Shown: piece after piece, positions 32,160 to 44,048 of the stretch
Layout: every line of letters starts with the position of its first letter
Position numbering within the stretch: position 1 is the stretch's first letter
Origin: Auricularia sp. M13
Taxonomy: Eukaryota > Basidiomycota > Agaricomycetes > Auriculariales > Auriculariaceae
Length of the DNA: 64,000 bases
Assembly (NCBI GenBank): GCA_037042915.1
Contig: CM073202.1
Span: forward strand, 2,418,001-2,482,000
Direction: 5' to 3'
The notes under the pieces: model-generated
Told to the model about the DNA's origin: nothing
What the model saw: only the letters and a program-made list of their open reading frames with translations
Database searches by the model: none
Program-made: the position numbers and the translations under genes

Positions 32160-35100
32160 CCGTCTCACGTGACGCCTCAAGTGCGTCCCAAATAGGTCGT
32201 TTATAGTAGTACTGTACCGACGCCGTGTTCCATTTCTCTGGGACGGAGCACAGGATGTCATCCGCAAGCTCCTGGCATTTGTGCGGATGTCTGCAGCCCG
32301 CCAGCCTATCTGCCTCACAGTTCTCGCATGCACACGCATCATCGCACACATGCAGTAGGTCGTCTTTCTCTGCTATCTCCTCCAGGTCTTCAACCGTTCT
32401 GACCTCGTGGTGTACCTTTAGGCAGCGTAGCGCAGGTTTAGGGCCCGGGGCTACAACAGGGTGCTTGAGGGCGGGATGCGCCCACACCTCTGTCGATTCG
32501 CGGATACGCTGTGGAATAACTGGTGCGTCCACAACCAGTTGAAACTTCTTGGCGACCCTCATTATTTGTGCCAGAATCAGCGGGAGCTTTCTTTCATTTG
32601 GCTTCCAGCTCTGGCGGAAGGTATTGACCCGCTGGTCCCAGGGAACCCGCTTCTCATCCTCAATGATAATTCTTTTCCGGAAAATCTCGTCCGCCACGAA
32701 TGCCCACATTGGCCTCTCGTTATCCGGAGCCAGATATGCACTCAACCACGCGACGTATTGCGCTTCGTTTCTTTCTTCGACGTGCAACAGGTTGACTCCA
32801 CCGTGCTGTTTAGCCCGCCTCAACGTTTCCACGTTGATTGGGTGCCGGCCTCCACAGTCCTGCCAGAAAAAATCCATTACCATCCTATCTAGTTGCTTTT
32901 CCACTCTCCGTGGCATGCCCTGAGCCGAGGTCATGTATTGCGAGTGTCCGCCAATTACTGTTTGGATAATTAGGCTGCGACCGTTATACGTCGGGGCGGT
33001 GCGTTCCCATCTGTCCAGCTTGTCTCTTATCCTATCCACCATGCGTGACCACGCGGCCGCTACTTCTACCCCATTTCCAGGCCAGGCACCGAGAATCCGC
33101 GTAGTCTCACCGTCTCTGGCAATCCTGACACCGTCCGGAATTTTGCACCCGCCGGTCTGCAGTGCTCGTTCTTCCACCAGCCTATCCCTATAGGCCTGGA
33201 TCCCCATAGGGATAATCTCGGTCTTTTTAACGTTGAATTTTGCACCAGCCGCTTCACACCAGGTTTGCAGGATACTCAACAACTCCTCGTAGGAGTCGTC
33301 CTCGCTCAGAAACACTGTCGTGTCGTCTGCGTACAGCGTCGCGATTAGCTTATCTTTCATTCCTTCGATTACGAAACCGTTCAGACTCGACCTTCTTAGC
33401 ATTTCCGCGAGCGGCTCGATCGCGAGGTTGAATATCAGGCACGACAGGGGGTCTCCTTGGCGCACGCCGCGGACAACCTTGAAGGGTGAGCTCAAGTGTC
33501 CATTGATCATCACCGAGGTGTTCGCGTCTTCATATAGCGACCGCACGGTGCCCACAAATCGTTCCGGCAGGCCGAACTTTCTCAGCGCCTCGAGTAGGTA
33601 ATCATGTTGGATCTTGTCGTATGCCTTTTCTTGATCTAACGCTACTATTACCCCATTCTGCTCAGTCGCCTCCGCAAAATCCAACATCAGCGTTACCATT
33701 TTGGTCTGGTCAGTGATACTCCTACCCTTGACAAAACCTGCTTGGGCTGGATGAATCAAAAGTGGTGCCAGGGTCGCGAGCTTTGTAGCCAGGATCTTCG
33801 TGAGGATCTTGTAGTCCGCATTCAGGAGGGTGATCGGGCGGTAATTAGCGATATCTGATCTGTCTCCTTTTTTATACAGCGGGCACATCCAACCCTCTGC
33901 AAATGCAAGTCCCGGCTCCACCCCGTGTTCCTCAATGTCTCTAAACACGACTGTCATAAGCCCCGCAATGTCAAACCACGGATTCCGTGTCCGCGACGTC
34001 GCGCAGTGCTTCCTGTGCAGAGCCTTCCAAAGCTCGTATATTAGGCCATCCAGGCCGGCAGCTTTCCCGTCCTGGGCCGCCGCGATCGAATCAACGACAT
34101 CCTCCCTTGTTATCGGCGTACCTAGGCTGGCCGAATCGACCTGTGCTCTCTCGTGCCGGATTACATTCAAAACGGACTGGATCTCTGTGTCCCTGTCAGC
34201 TCCGGCCTCACGCTTATCCTTGTCCTGCAGACTTTCGTGGTAGTCCCGAGCCAGCTCTGCCATTTTCGGCGATGTAGACACGTATACCGGAGGCTCCGCC
34301 TCACCTCTACGCAGGGAAACCATCGTGTCTCTTGGGCGGTTTTCGCGCGCCCAGTTGAACCAAGACCTGGACATAGTCTCTGCCTCCTTCCATGCTCTCG
34401 TGGACCTGGACTCGAATCTGTGCTCTAGTACCCTGTTCCTTGCGTCCGTGATGCTCTCCTCTGCAGCGCGGAGAAAGTTACTTGCTTTATTCCTTTCAGC
34501 GCAGGAGGATGCCCTGCGTAGACTCTCCAGGGCTTCCAGTCGGACTCGTGTCATTTCAGCTTCTTTGGTGATCTGGGCTTGGCGCAGGGCGTGGGACCTC
34601 TCTTTTGCCGCCGCTATCAGACCTGACTTGAAAGACTTCCATACAGTCTGTGGATTCCTACTCGGGCTTCTTGCATCACCTGCCAAGCTTTCCACCTCGA
34701 GGGCGGCAGTTTTACCCAGCTCATTGACTTTCTCCATGAAGGAAGTATCCCTTGCCAGCTGGGGCCGCATCGTCCACCTGCCAGGGCCTACGTCTGGCAT
34801 ACTTAGGTTCGTCAGCTCAACTGACACCCGGCTATGGTTGTCTGCATTGATTGTTGACAGATCGATGTCCCATGCTCGACTCGCCAGCAGCAGAGGTGAA
34901 GTCACGTAGATTCTGTCGATCCGAGACATAGCCAACCTTCTCTTGTTACGCCAGGACCATTCTACAGAGTCTGGGTTCGTGCAACGCCAGCCGTCTTTTA
35001 ACTTCAGGAACCCCTTGAGCGACGTAAAGCTTTCGGGCGCGTCGACCGATGAGAGCTTCGCTGGATATCTGTCAATCTCGTCTTCCACGAAATTGAAGTC

Positions 35101-36111
35101 ACCGGTCAAGATATCCGGCTTTGGAAACTGGCTGCCAGGTACCCGTAAGTGTTTCTCAATCGTTGCCCATAAAGCGTGGTTGCGTGCTCTGTCGTTGGGC
35201 GCATACACTGCCAAAATCGTCAGCTGATCTCCCCGATGCCATTCAAAGTTGACCAGGATCGCACGGCCTGGGACTAGGACCCATGATTTAATATTTTGCG
35301 TATTGGTGAGTAGCTTGTTGAACACGAGAGCCACGCCTCCAGCCTTAGTTTCGTTCCCGGGTAGCGGCGAGCATACCACGTGCAAAGTGTCGTATAATCT
35401 GTGCACCTCCTCTACCAGTTGGTCCGAGAGGTGAGTCTCTTGTAACGCAATGATCCCCACCTTTTGCGCCCGCATTTCCTCAGCGAGCTTCTTCCACTTG
35501 AGGCTGCCTGCCACGCCTTGTGCTCCCCGCCCGCGCATGTTCTCGGAGGTGACTTTCAGGCATGCTCGAGTCTTTTTTTTGCTCGATTCTCGGTGCAGAC
35601 TCCGAATGGGGGGAGCAGACTGCAGTGGGGGTAGCCCAGCTGGCTCAGAGGGGCCAATGCCCTCTTGATCTGGAGGCTCAGGGTGTGCCGGTACCCGCCA
35701 TCCTGGAGGCGTCATAATTTCCGGTACTTGGGCCCGTCCACGTTCCGTTTGGCTATGTGTCTCAGGGGAATGGCAGAGAGTGTTGTGTGCTGCCATTGTC
35801 GTCTGCGGGGCATCGCCCGCAGATAGAGAGTGTATGACTCTTGGACTGTGCGTCCTGGGCATGGTGGCCCAAATCGGTGGATTGTCGAACACCAGTCCCG
35901 TCCCATTCCTGCTACCAGCAGCCGTCGTCCACGGAGGGGCAAAAGCCTCTCCGCTCGCGTCGGCCGCTAAAGGCAGAGGGGTACGGACAGGGCGCGGCGT
36001 CATTGACCCGTCGCCAGCGCCTACTACGACATCCTCGAACACGGGCATGACGGGCGAGATGACCGCGCCTCCGTCGTAGTCGGCCTCATAAGCCTGCCTG
36101 TCTGTCGTCAC

Positions 36112-36996
36112 CGAGGAGATATTTGTGTAGTTCTGTGGGGTAGGTTGCGCTGCGTGTGGTCACGTGACTGGGCAGCGCCCCAGTCACGTCCAGTCGGCAT
36201 TTTCCGGCCGACGCGGTGGGCGATGTTAGCGGGATTCCCGGGGCTGACCAGGGACCGAGAATCCCGAGAACTTGAGCGTCTCCGCGCGGTTAACCCGAGC
36301 CTAAATAGGCTACCGCTGAAAGGAAAAAAAGGGGGGGCAAGGAATAGGCTTTCCTGTGCCGCTTCTTGAGCGGCCAGTAAATGTGGGCCGTCCTTGGGGG
36401 AATCTTGTTGTGAATGGACGTGCGCCGCGCGCAGAGGTCACCTGCGTCGGAGCACGAAGACCGCCGGCGTGGCGGCCACTTCTTAGGCGATCATACGTCG
36501 AATGCATGCCTTGATCCCTGCAACAAAGTCCTTTTGCCATTAGTCACTAGTCTATGTACCGACGATTTGACTCCGATAGTTGATAATCTGTGCGCCAGTG
36601 AGGTGGTTCGATAGGCTGCTAGCCCATTAGTCAGTTTACGGGACCATGGTCGGCATCATCGCGTCAAAAACAGTAGTGCGGGGGCCCGCGGCCACCCTTT
36701 CACTACTAGTCATGTTCGTATTCCACAGCGAGGACTGTCTGAATTTTCTCTACGCCGCTGGTCTTATGACGGCAACAGGAACGCATAGCCAGTCCCTTTT
36801 ACTGGCGGCCATTGTTCCAGGGGGCTTGGTAGCACTGAGCGGGTGGGTTCTTGTCGTCCGGTGGCGTGGTGACAGATATATGGACAGAAGGGGTAATATT
36901 TCGCATGTGAGCGAGGGTATACATCCGTCCGGGCAAGAAGGAGGGCGCTGCCGTTTCCTGGGGTACTCTGCGCGATGTGCGCCTCGACGTAGCTAT
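36112..36996 (-). other. LINE ORF1-ORF2 spacer
   Basis: 0.9 kb between the ORF1 stop and the ORF2 start of the LINE. Only short frames occur, none recognisable. It is long for an inter-ORF spacer and may contain a small older insertion, though I see no boundary. Confidence 0.4.
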
Positions 36997-39400
36997 CTAA
37001 AAACCGCGGCCCCTCCCGCGTTGACCGCCTCTTCCGCCGCGCCCCCCTCGACCGCCCCTGCCTCCTCGCACCCCCGAGGGGCCAGGGGCGGGCGGCGGGG
37101 CGCCCCCGGGCTGGTTAATGGCGGTTTGTTGCTGCGCGGGGTCCCAGCCTCTAACCGTGCGGGCCCTGCACAGGCCCCTTGGGTGATCACAGGCTGTGCA
37201 GGTCGAGCATTGCCAGCCTGAGTGGACCTTGACCACTCTGTCCATATCAGTACTGATGCGCGTAGCACACACCACCGCGCGCAGTTCCGAGTAGAAGTGC
37301 CCTGAGAGCCGGGGGACTGAGGCGTGGATATTGTACTCAACGATCTCCAGGTGGGTGCGGGGCGAGCGCATCTTGAGTGGTTCGAAAGTGAGCGTCTCCC
37401 GGAAGCGCTGTAGGTAATCGTTGGGGTGATCCGGATAATGTCTGGCCATGCTGTGGCAGGGCGTTAGCCTCGGGGAGCGAAGAGAGTCACGAACGTACTC
37501 GTCGAAGATTGCTATCAGCTTAGGGTTGCTGCAGAGGTCACCACCGACAACATTGAAGAGTTCGTCCTTGTCGAGCGTAGTGTCCTCGACCGTGCCGTAG
37601 AAGGTCGATGGGCCGTGCTTGTAATCAAAGGTGATCCCGCAGACGTCGCCCCAAGCCCAGAGAGTTCCGGAGCGGAGGGCGGCGGCCACGCCTTCTGGGA
37701 GGTTGCTGGCGAGCAGCGTTGGACGAGGTTCGCGGTCGGTCCGCCAAGCTACGAAGTCCGCCGGGGAGATCTTGACCTTCATGTCAGGGAGCGACGGGCT
37801 GAACATGTCGTGGATGGCGTCCAACGTCGACTTGGTGACTACCGAGGGGTTCATGCCCCGCGCGTCGACTCCTCCTATGCTCACAACGTAGATCCCGATC
37901 TTGTCGCCTGGCACATTGTCCCAGCGTAATTTCTGGGAGGCACGGATCCCGGTCCAGAAGCCGTCTTCGTTGACGCCAGCGATGAAGGAGTTATCCGTGC
38001 TGGTGTCGACCTTGATGAGCGTATGAGCGAGCAGGTGGTGAATCCGTCCTGCCCATGTTCAGTCGGCGTCCGACGCCGGGGCTCTGCCAAGAGCAGGGCC
38101 GTGGCCGCGGGGCGGGAGAACGGGCGCATGTGGTGCCGCAGGTGCTGGCGGGTGAGGTACCACTGGGGGGGCGGCCGACTCGTCGCGCATGGAGACGTCG
38201 CCCTCGATGACAGCCTCGGCAGCGTCCTCGATGCCAGTGAGATCGATGTGGACCGCACGGACTGGGGTGGGCGCGTGGATGTGCTGCGTGCTGTTGCTCG
38301 CGGCGGCAGAGCTCAGCCTCATTGCCGTGAGTGTGGCCGCAGCGACCGCACGTTGCGTAGTGGAAGAGCTGCTTGGCGGCACCGGGACGCCGAAAACGTC
38401 ATCGTCGCCCGTTGAGACGGCGCGTGTATGTTGCAAGTTTACAGGGGAGCGGCGATGGCCGTCGTGTGCTTCATGGGGGTCGGACGCGTATTCGAGGTCT
38501 CCAGACGCATTTGTCTATACCCGACGTTAAATACAGGCTACACGTGCATAGGTCTTTTAGGTACGGACCCCGTTGTCGCTGCGGGCAGGCTCGCTGGCAC
38601 CCTGCATTGGCGGCCTGGGTGCCGGCCAGTACGCGTCTTCCCTCGTCGTCCTGAAGCGCAACTCGTTGGGAGCGTCGCTGCCCGGCGGCATGATCGACGT
38701 GTGGGTATACGCGCGGCGGCGACCTCCACCTGCGGGGGCGGTAGTCGGGGGGTTGGGGGGCTCCGGTGCGCCCTTGCTGCTGGTGCTGGTTGTCTCCTCA
38801 CTCGGACGTGCTCCGCGCGTGACGGCCGCACGACCCGGGGCCGTAGGCCCATCCGGAGCTGCAAGCTCGAGCTGCGCGATGCGCGCCTCGACGCCTGCCT
38901 GCAGGCGCCGCGCCTGCGCGGCCGTAATGGGCTACGAGCAGTGTTATCGGGGCTGGGAAGTTGGCGTGCAGCTGTTCGTGACTCACCAGCGACCTGCCAG
39001 AGAGTCCTCTAGCACCGATCACGTCGCCGCGCAGCCTTTTGAGCTGCTCGCGTCCGACTCAGTCCTCCTCGTCGTCTCTGGGGCTGGACTGGCACGGGCG
39101 AGTCGTCCCCTTACGCATCGGCGTGAGCATGCCAACCTGTGCCAAGCCGGCGGTGGGCGGCGGCGAGGGGGAGGTGAGGTCAATGGAGGCGCCTGTGGTT
39201 GCTAGCAGTGCCGGGATGGGCAGACCGGGCGGAAGTGCCGGCCAGTTTTCGTCCCCTCCGCCTTGGAGTAGCGGAGAGCGCGCGTCGAGCGTCACGGCAT
39301 CCTCGCGGGCTCCGTGGAGGTCGGTCGGGGTGGTGAGCTGCTCGCCGGCGAGCGGCGCGAAGCGGTTGTCGGTGAGAGCGGACATGGTGTCTGAATACAA
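36997..39400 (-). pseudogene. LINE ORF1 (gag-like), degraded
   Basis: A probable start is MSALTDNRFAPLAGEQL near 39385. The C-terminal part (from about 38030) is well preserved: NSFIAGVNEDGFWTGIRAS, DKIGIYVVSIGG, then a Cys/His cluster (CSTCTACDHPRGLC) and a Gly/Arg-rich RGG tail, as in nucleic-acid-binding ORF1 proteins. Visible lesions are TGA at 39059-39061, a frame change near 38930 (ITAAQARRLQAGVEARIAQL lies in another frame), loss of frame near 38540 and TGA at 38059-38061. ORF1 is thus more decayed than ORF2 of the same element. Confidence 0.65.
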
Positions 39401-42313
39401 CGGTGAGCTGGTGGGCTGATCGATGGGGGGTGTGGGACGAACCCATGGACCCCTTGGCTTTTATGTGGCAGCGATGGGGCCCCGGTGAGTCGACGTCGAC
39501 AGGCGAGCGACCAATGAGACGTGGGGACGCGTGTAGGTCGAAACCTTCCTGGAACGGCAAGATTGGGATCGGCGCGTCAGAACGCGCTGGACGCGGTTTC
39601 CACGCTTACTGTTGTCGACCGCTGGCTTCCATCATTCGCGCCGGCGTGAATGACATCCTAGCCCCCTTCATCTACATTCAGTATAACGCAGCCATTCCAA
39701 ACTTGGTGGCGTACTTTAATTTCCGTTAGGATAATGAGGCGCGCCGCAGTGATGCGCCCGCGGCGAGCTCCCACGCGTGTTCGTGAATCCGGTGGGGTAG
39801 GGAACGGCCTGATCGGCGACGTGCCCCAGCCAATGGCGCAGGCCAGCTAGGATCTTGGCTTGTTGAGTGTTAGGATATTGACCTGATCCAGGGCCAGCAT
39901 AAACGCGTACCGTGTAGTTGCTCGGCCCCGGCCAGGAAAACTGTAGTTTGCGGACGGTGACACTGACAAAGTTGGCCCATCGATTCGTCGATGTGCATTG
40001 TGGTTGGGCTCGAGGCTGGTGACAGGGCGCGCCGATACTATGGCGCACCAGCGCCGGGGCCGTGGCACTGATTGCTGAGGAAGAGTGGTTCGGTTCGGCG
40101 CGAGCCGACCGGAGATTTCGGGCTTCTGGGGCGCTGGAAGCCGCCTCAATCGGGGGACTTGGCTAGAAAGGACCAGCTCCCATTATGGCATAGCGGGAGT
40201 AGGACTCCGGTGTAGACGACGAGGCTTAGTAGAAGAGACGGCGGCCTAGAGGATATATACGCGGTTGTTTCATTCGCGTGGTAGTGCGTACATATGGCAC
40301 TTACGCCTCGCTCAAGTCTGTAGTTCTTGTATAAATTCAAAATTGCCCAGGGCGGCCTTGTGGACCCTTAGCCCGTCCCCCTGGCGTCCAGATCACAAAG
40401 TTGTCCTGGCCAAGTGAACGGGCGACACCTCCGCCCTCGCTTTTGGCCGCTTCCACTATCCTTTCGTGACGCAGCCTGCACGTCGGTTTCGTCGCCCAGT
40501 GCTTGCTACGACCCGAACTGCGTGCAAATGACTTGTTGCATCCGCCGAAGCACTGTTTTCTCTTGTTGGAGTCTTGAGGAAGGGTGCTTGGTGCGGGCTG
40601 GGATCGGGTATGTGACAGCGTCGCCGTGGGAAGAGAGCCTTGCGACGCGACCTCCTCACGGGCGCAAAAGGAGAGAACCTGATCCAGAAAGGTGACCTGG
40701 TCGAGCCGTACGGGGTTGTCATCTGCTAGAATTTAGCTATTGGCGGCTGCTGTGGCAGCAGTTTGCCTTTTAGCTGGTCCTCCTCCAGGGGCGGCTGGGG
40801 CACGGCGCGGTCGGCTGGGGGTTGGCCAGCTCCTTTTGAGACCTGTTTTCTTGGGAGGAGTGCCGGAGGGGGAAGGGTTTCCATGTGGCGGGGCGCACAG
40901 CGTTCGCGCTGGTAACAGGGGGGTTCGTCGCGTACGGGGGGGTAGGTGGCGCCACTGAAGCCCAGCCACGAGCTCGTGGGGAGCACCGTGGTCCTGTGGC
41001 GTAGGGGCTGGGTAGCGGCGTGGGTTGGGGGAGTGGCCAGGAGGGCGCCGGCGGCCTACTAGTCGCTGTAGGGCTGATTTGTAGAGGCAGATACAGAGCT
41101 CCACTGGCGTTCTAGGTTCCGCGCTCAGCTGTCTGGCGCCGTTTTTGTCTACTTAATTCTACTGGTTCGCATTTTACCGCCCTGGCGTCTATGTCGCGCT
41201 TCATTCATACTCCGCGAGCGCTAGCGGCAAGTACTGTCCCAGTGGTATTGCAATCTTGTCATGCTGCCGGCTGTGGCCCCTGGCACAACGCGTCCTTGGC
41301 GGGGTGGCATCCTTCCAATACCCCTGGGATGCTCCTTGTTGTCCGTCATTCGGAGCACTACCTGCACTTCCTCTGGGCATCCCAGGCGTCGGCGGCCTTG
41401 CGCGCAGGAACTCATGGTTACCCGAAGAGGGGGTATACAGGCAAGTCCTCGTCCCGCTATTATTTCCCCCCTCGCGCTTCGTACTTGTCGTGTGCGGGGC
41501 CCTGACATGCAGGGAACTGTTAGCAGATAAACAAAGTCAACTTGATTTGTCCCCGCGGTAGGCATTGTGAGGTGCTCACAGAATAGTAATAGAGTTGCCA
41601 TCAGCTTGTCGGACTGTTGCGCGTGCGTGGCGGCAGTGGTTGCATGTGTTCCAGGAATCTGCGTGTGTCTGCGTTCGTTGGGCGGGCGAGAGGGCGAGGA
41701 GCACCATGTCATGTGAACCGAAGAGGAAAAAAGAAGGGGGGAGAGAGGTGCCGGGGTAGCCGACCGGCCCGATTAAAGGTGGTTCGATTGTACCAAATAG
41801 TGTCGTCTATGACCACGCAGGCGCCCCGTTCGTCGTCCCTGTAAAGACGCGCCAGCCGCTCAGCTCGGTTCTTGTGTGCTGGCCGCAGGGGCACTTTGAT
41901 AGCCTTATATTGTCGTCTTTAGAATCGGACGTACGGACGCGCATATTCTAGCTGTGTTACTGGGTCCTGGCGTGTTCCCGCCTGCGATCTTACAAGGCGA
42001 CCACCACGCCGCCGGCCCCTACAATACAGGCTGATGGTCCTTGAAGCTATCTGACGTTTGTTGGCCACCGGTGGTTCCTGTCTTGGTGGGTTAAATTTAC
42101 GTGAAGTGTCCCCCGAGGGGGGTTTTCCAGGACGAAAGTCGGACGCTTATGTGCTTATATTTTATATCTTATTTGGGCGCAAAAAAAAGACAGTCAAGAC
42201 GACGGGGCGGCGGTCGTATGCATGAAGGGCTCTGGTATTGTCTCGAGGGAGGGGTTTGGTGTGCTTCAGCCAGATGTGGCGAAACGGTACATGGTGGTAC
42301 CGGAAGAAGCCCC
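39401..42313 (-). other. LINE 5' region, no coding seen
   Basis: 2.9 kb lie between ORF1 and the right-hand target duplication. If all of it is LINE, the 5' UTR is unusually long. Frames here (for example the Pro-rich one at 40733-41104) are low-complexity and unconvincing. It may hold a promoter plus further old insertions, but no TIR or LTR pair was found by eye. Confidence 0.4.
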
Positions 42314-42962
42314 CGACATACTGCGTCTCATTACCGGGTCGACGACCGCGTCTACTGGCAAGACTGCAGCGTGCTTTGACGCGGCGTGCAAACTCGCCTG
42401 GTCGGGTCTGTTGCGCTGTGGCGAGTTCACCGTCGACAGTGCCAAGTCTTATTCGCCGCTGCTGCACCTCTCTCGTCGCTCACTTCAATTCTTCCCGTCT
42501 GCAGATGCCCCCGATTACATCACGCTCACTATTCCTGCTTCGAAGACTGACCCCTTTCGCACCGGCGTGACGCTCTCGATTGCCGTGGTCCCAGGCTCGC
42601 AGACTTGCCCTGTCGCGGCGCTTGCGCACTACTTCAAACTGTGCCCCGCAGATCCTGATGCTCCGTTGTTCTCCTTTGGCTCTGGCACGCCGCTCACACG
42701 CTCCACTTTTCTCTCCAAGCTCAAGCGGTATCTTGACGCCGTGGGTATTGATAGCTCGAAGTATTCTGGCCATAGCTTCTGCCGCGGCGCCGCTACGGCC
42801 GCCGCGATTCTTGGCCTCCAGGACCGCGAGATCCAGATGCTAGGGCGCTGGCGCAGTGACGCATACAAGTTGTACATCAACACGCCGCTCGCGCAGGTGC
42901 TCCAGCTAACGGCCAGCTTGCACAGCACTGTTGTCTTGGGTGCTCGTCCTGCTCCTGCTCTA

Positions 42963-43544
42963 GTGTAGCCGGAGTCCGGTTCGCGAACCTCCGAACCTCT
43001 GAACCAAACCCGAACCGAACTGAGGTTCGGGCTGGTTCAGGTTCAGGTTCACTGCCAAGCCGAACCCCATCCGAACCGTGTTCAAACTGAACCGAACCTG
43101 CGAACCTCCACACATATAAAGGTCGCTGATCTCAGTTTTTTCATGGGTTGGGGGTTAAATTCGTCCCAGTCTTGCTTATGTAACATCTGCCTGGCCCTCC
43201 ATCAAAGCTGCAGGGTCATTGACAGTGAGCTGCGAAGTAGATCAGATGACATAATCCATTCCCACAAGGTGATATGCAATCTTGCTGCATTGGAATCAGG
43301 CTCCCAAGGACTTTATAACATCAACAGACAGTCCTAATCATTGAATACAATCAAGAACTACCCCTATGAGCCTTCTATTAGCTTTCAAAGTATTTATTTC
43401 TTACTATACAGTGTGTTCGAGGTTCGAACCCCGAACCGAACCCGAACCGAACCTGAGGTTCGGGTTTGATGGTTCGGGAGCAGGTTCGGTTCGAGGTTCA
43501 GAAAAAAGGCCGCTGAACCGAACCGAACCGAACATCGGCTACAC
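42963..43544. mobile_element. Tc1/mariner-type MITE with GGTTCGG-rich arms
   Basis: Termini GTGTAGCCGG (42963) and CGGCTACAC (ending 43544) are flanked by TA on both sides (42961-42962 and 43545-43546). Both arms consist largely of GGTTCGGTTC-type repeats in inverse orientation. It is inserted at the 3' end of the recombinase coding region and creates its TAG stop. No transposase is present. Confidence 0.8.
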
Positions 43545-43588
43545 TATCCTGCTCCTGCACCTCCAGCGCTCCACTTCACCGCTCCTGT

Positions 43589-43672
43589 GGCTTGAGCTCG
43601 CCCCCAGAGCGAAAGAGCGCTTGGCGACGAAACACGAACGCTTTTTTGATCCCAAGAGCAGCCCACCAGAGC
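43589..43672 (+). repeat. 84 bp direct repeat, copy 1
   Basis: It starts GGCTTGAGCTCGCCCCCAGAG and is repeated at 45785-45868 in the same orientation with about three differences. It lies just downstream of the recombinase region. It may be one of the split direct repeats that end YR retroelements. Confidence 0.7.
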
Positions 43673-43765
43673 ACATTGAGATTTCCGTGAAATCTCTGTG
43701 GCTCTGGCATAGGGATTTGCAAGGGTTGGGTGACCCTTCGTGGGTCGCTGACCCAACCCTTGTGG

Positions 43766-43947
43766 GTAAGGGTAAGGGTCAGAGATTTGTGACCCCTGAC
43801 CCTTCGACCCATGGGACAGTGAACCTTTTGGTCCATCAGCACACTACACTCCACCTGTAAAAATATGTTCTCATATATCTGGAGGCAACGGGAATGCTTA
43901 CACAAGTGTACAATTAAGGATATGTGCCATGGGCGCATGGCAGAACA
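43766..43947 (+). repeat. dispersed repeat, copy 2
   Basis: Second copy of the 25691-25871 repeat, same orientation. Here it is embedded in a larger GGGTGACCC-rich inverted-repeat context (about 43713-44660) that is interrupted by the hAT MITE. Confidence 0.7.
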
Positions 43948-44048
43948 AGATGACAGTCACTGGGAGTCCATTTCATATGATTACCCACCGTGGGTCACAC
44001 CCAGGGGTGACCCTTGGGTGACCCATGCGTAGTAGTATCATGGGTCAG

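Larger units (their letters stand above)
29172..36111 (-). pseudogene. LINE ORF2: endonuclease-RT-RNase H-like, interrupted
   Basis: The coding pieces are 36111-32160 and 30685-29172. Removing the insert with one CCGT copy joins EASRET to AIRDGETLVFDV in frame, giving about 1.8 thousand residues with no other visible lesion. After a Pro-rich N-terminus, an EEP endonuclease occupies roughly residues 188-430 (SENMRGRG, IIALQETHL, LTGDFNFVEDEIDR, SRIDRIYVT, NADNHSRVS). RT follows (YRPITLLNADYKILTK, ALDQEKAYDKIQHDYL, RGVRQGDPLSC, catalytic YADDT). The distal piece has an RNase H-like region and a zinc-binding segment (CPSCRVVESMEHILFEC). In the RNase H-like region the usual catalytic acids are not seen (VVCGGTAKTDDG, RSTLFGICVAL, HIVTTGKWAVEALT). 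The stop is at 29172. Confidence 0.88.
28980..42313 (-). mobile_element. LINE (non-LTR retrotransposon) insertion, 13.3 kb including nested element
   Basis: The insertion is bounded by the 16 bp duplication CGACATACTGCGTCTC (28964-28979 and 42314-42329). A 13-T run at 28980-28992 is the poly(A) tail of a minus-strand element. From right to left it carries a 5' region, ORF1 (39400-36997, degraded) and ORF2 (36111-29172, interrupted by a TRIM-like element). Joining the retroelement recombinase frame across one duplication copy restores VKGDAPRKERLPITLDILRL followed by ITGSTTAS, which confirms the junction. Endonuclease, RT and an RNase H-like fold in ORF2 fit the Tad-like group of fungal LINEs, but the clade is not proven. 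Confidence 0.9.
26826..42961 (+). pseudogene. DIRS-like retroelement polyprotein (RT-RNase H-tyrosine recombinase), split
   Basis: Coding lies in 26826-28979 and 42330-42961. First part: the segment before RT (GCTIGFVGEELSQRS, KRHLINHLSWPQGNSVN), then RT with MAKLDLKEAFHHIPI, FGLRSAPYIFNM and the catalytic YLDDF, then an RNase H-like domain (VHVHTDASGLKGLG, VVFHVDNEPVV). It continues with a SAM-like recombinase N-terminal domain (STRRSYGASYNSYLEFM). Second part: the catalytic domain with Arg (LLRCGEFT), HSFCRGAA and the distal GRWRSDAYKLYI containing the nucleophilic Tyr. Order RT-RNH-YR matches DIRS/YR retrotransposons. Lesions: in-frame TGA at 27453-27455, a frame shift at about 28915-28920, the LINE insertion 28980-42313, and a MITE at the 3' end that supplies the present TAG stop. 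Confidence 0.85.

Noticed and set aside
36646-37221. 191-residue plus-strand frame
   Set aside because: Its second half is antisense to the LINE ORF1 RGG tail and the rest has no recognisable feature.
40733-41104. Pro-rich minus-strand frame as LINE ORF1
   Set aside because: Low-complexity composition without zinc knuckles; the RGG and Cys/His region at 37.0-37.3 kb is the better ORF1.
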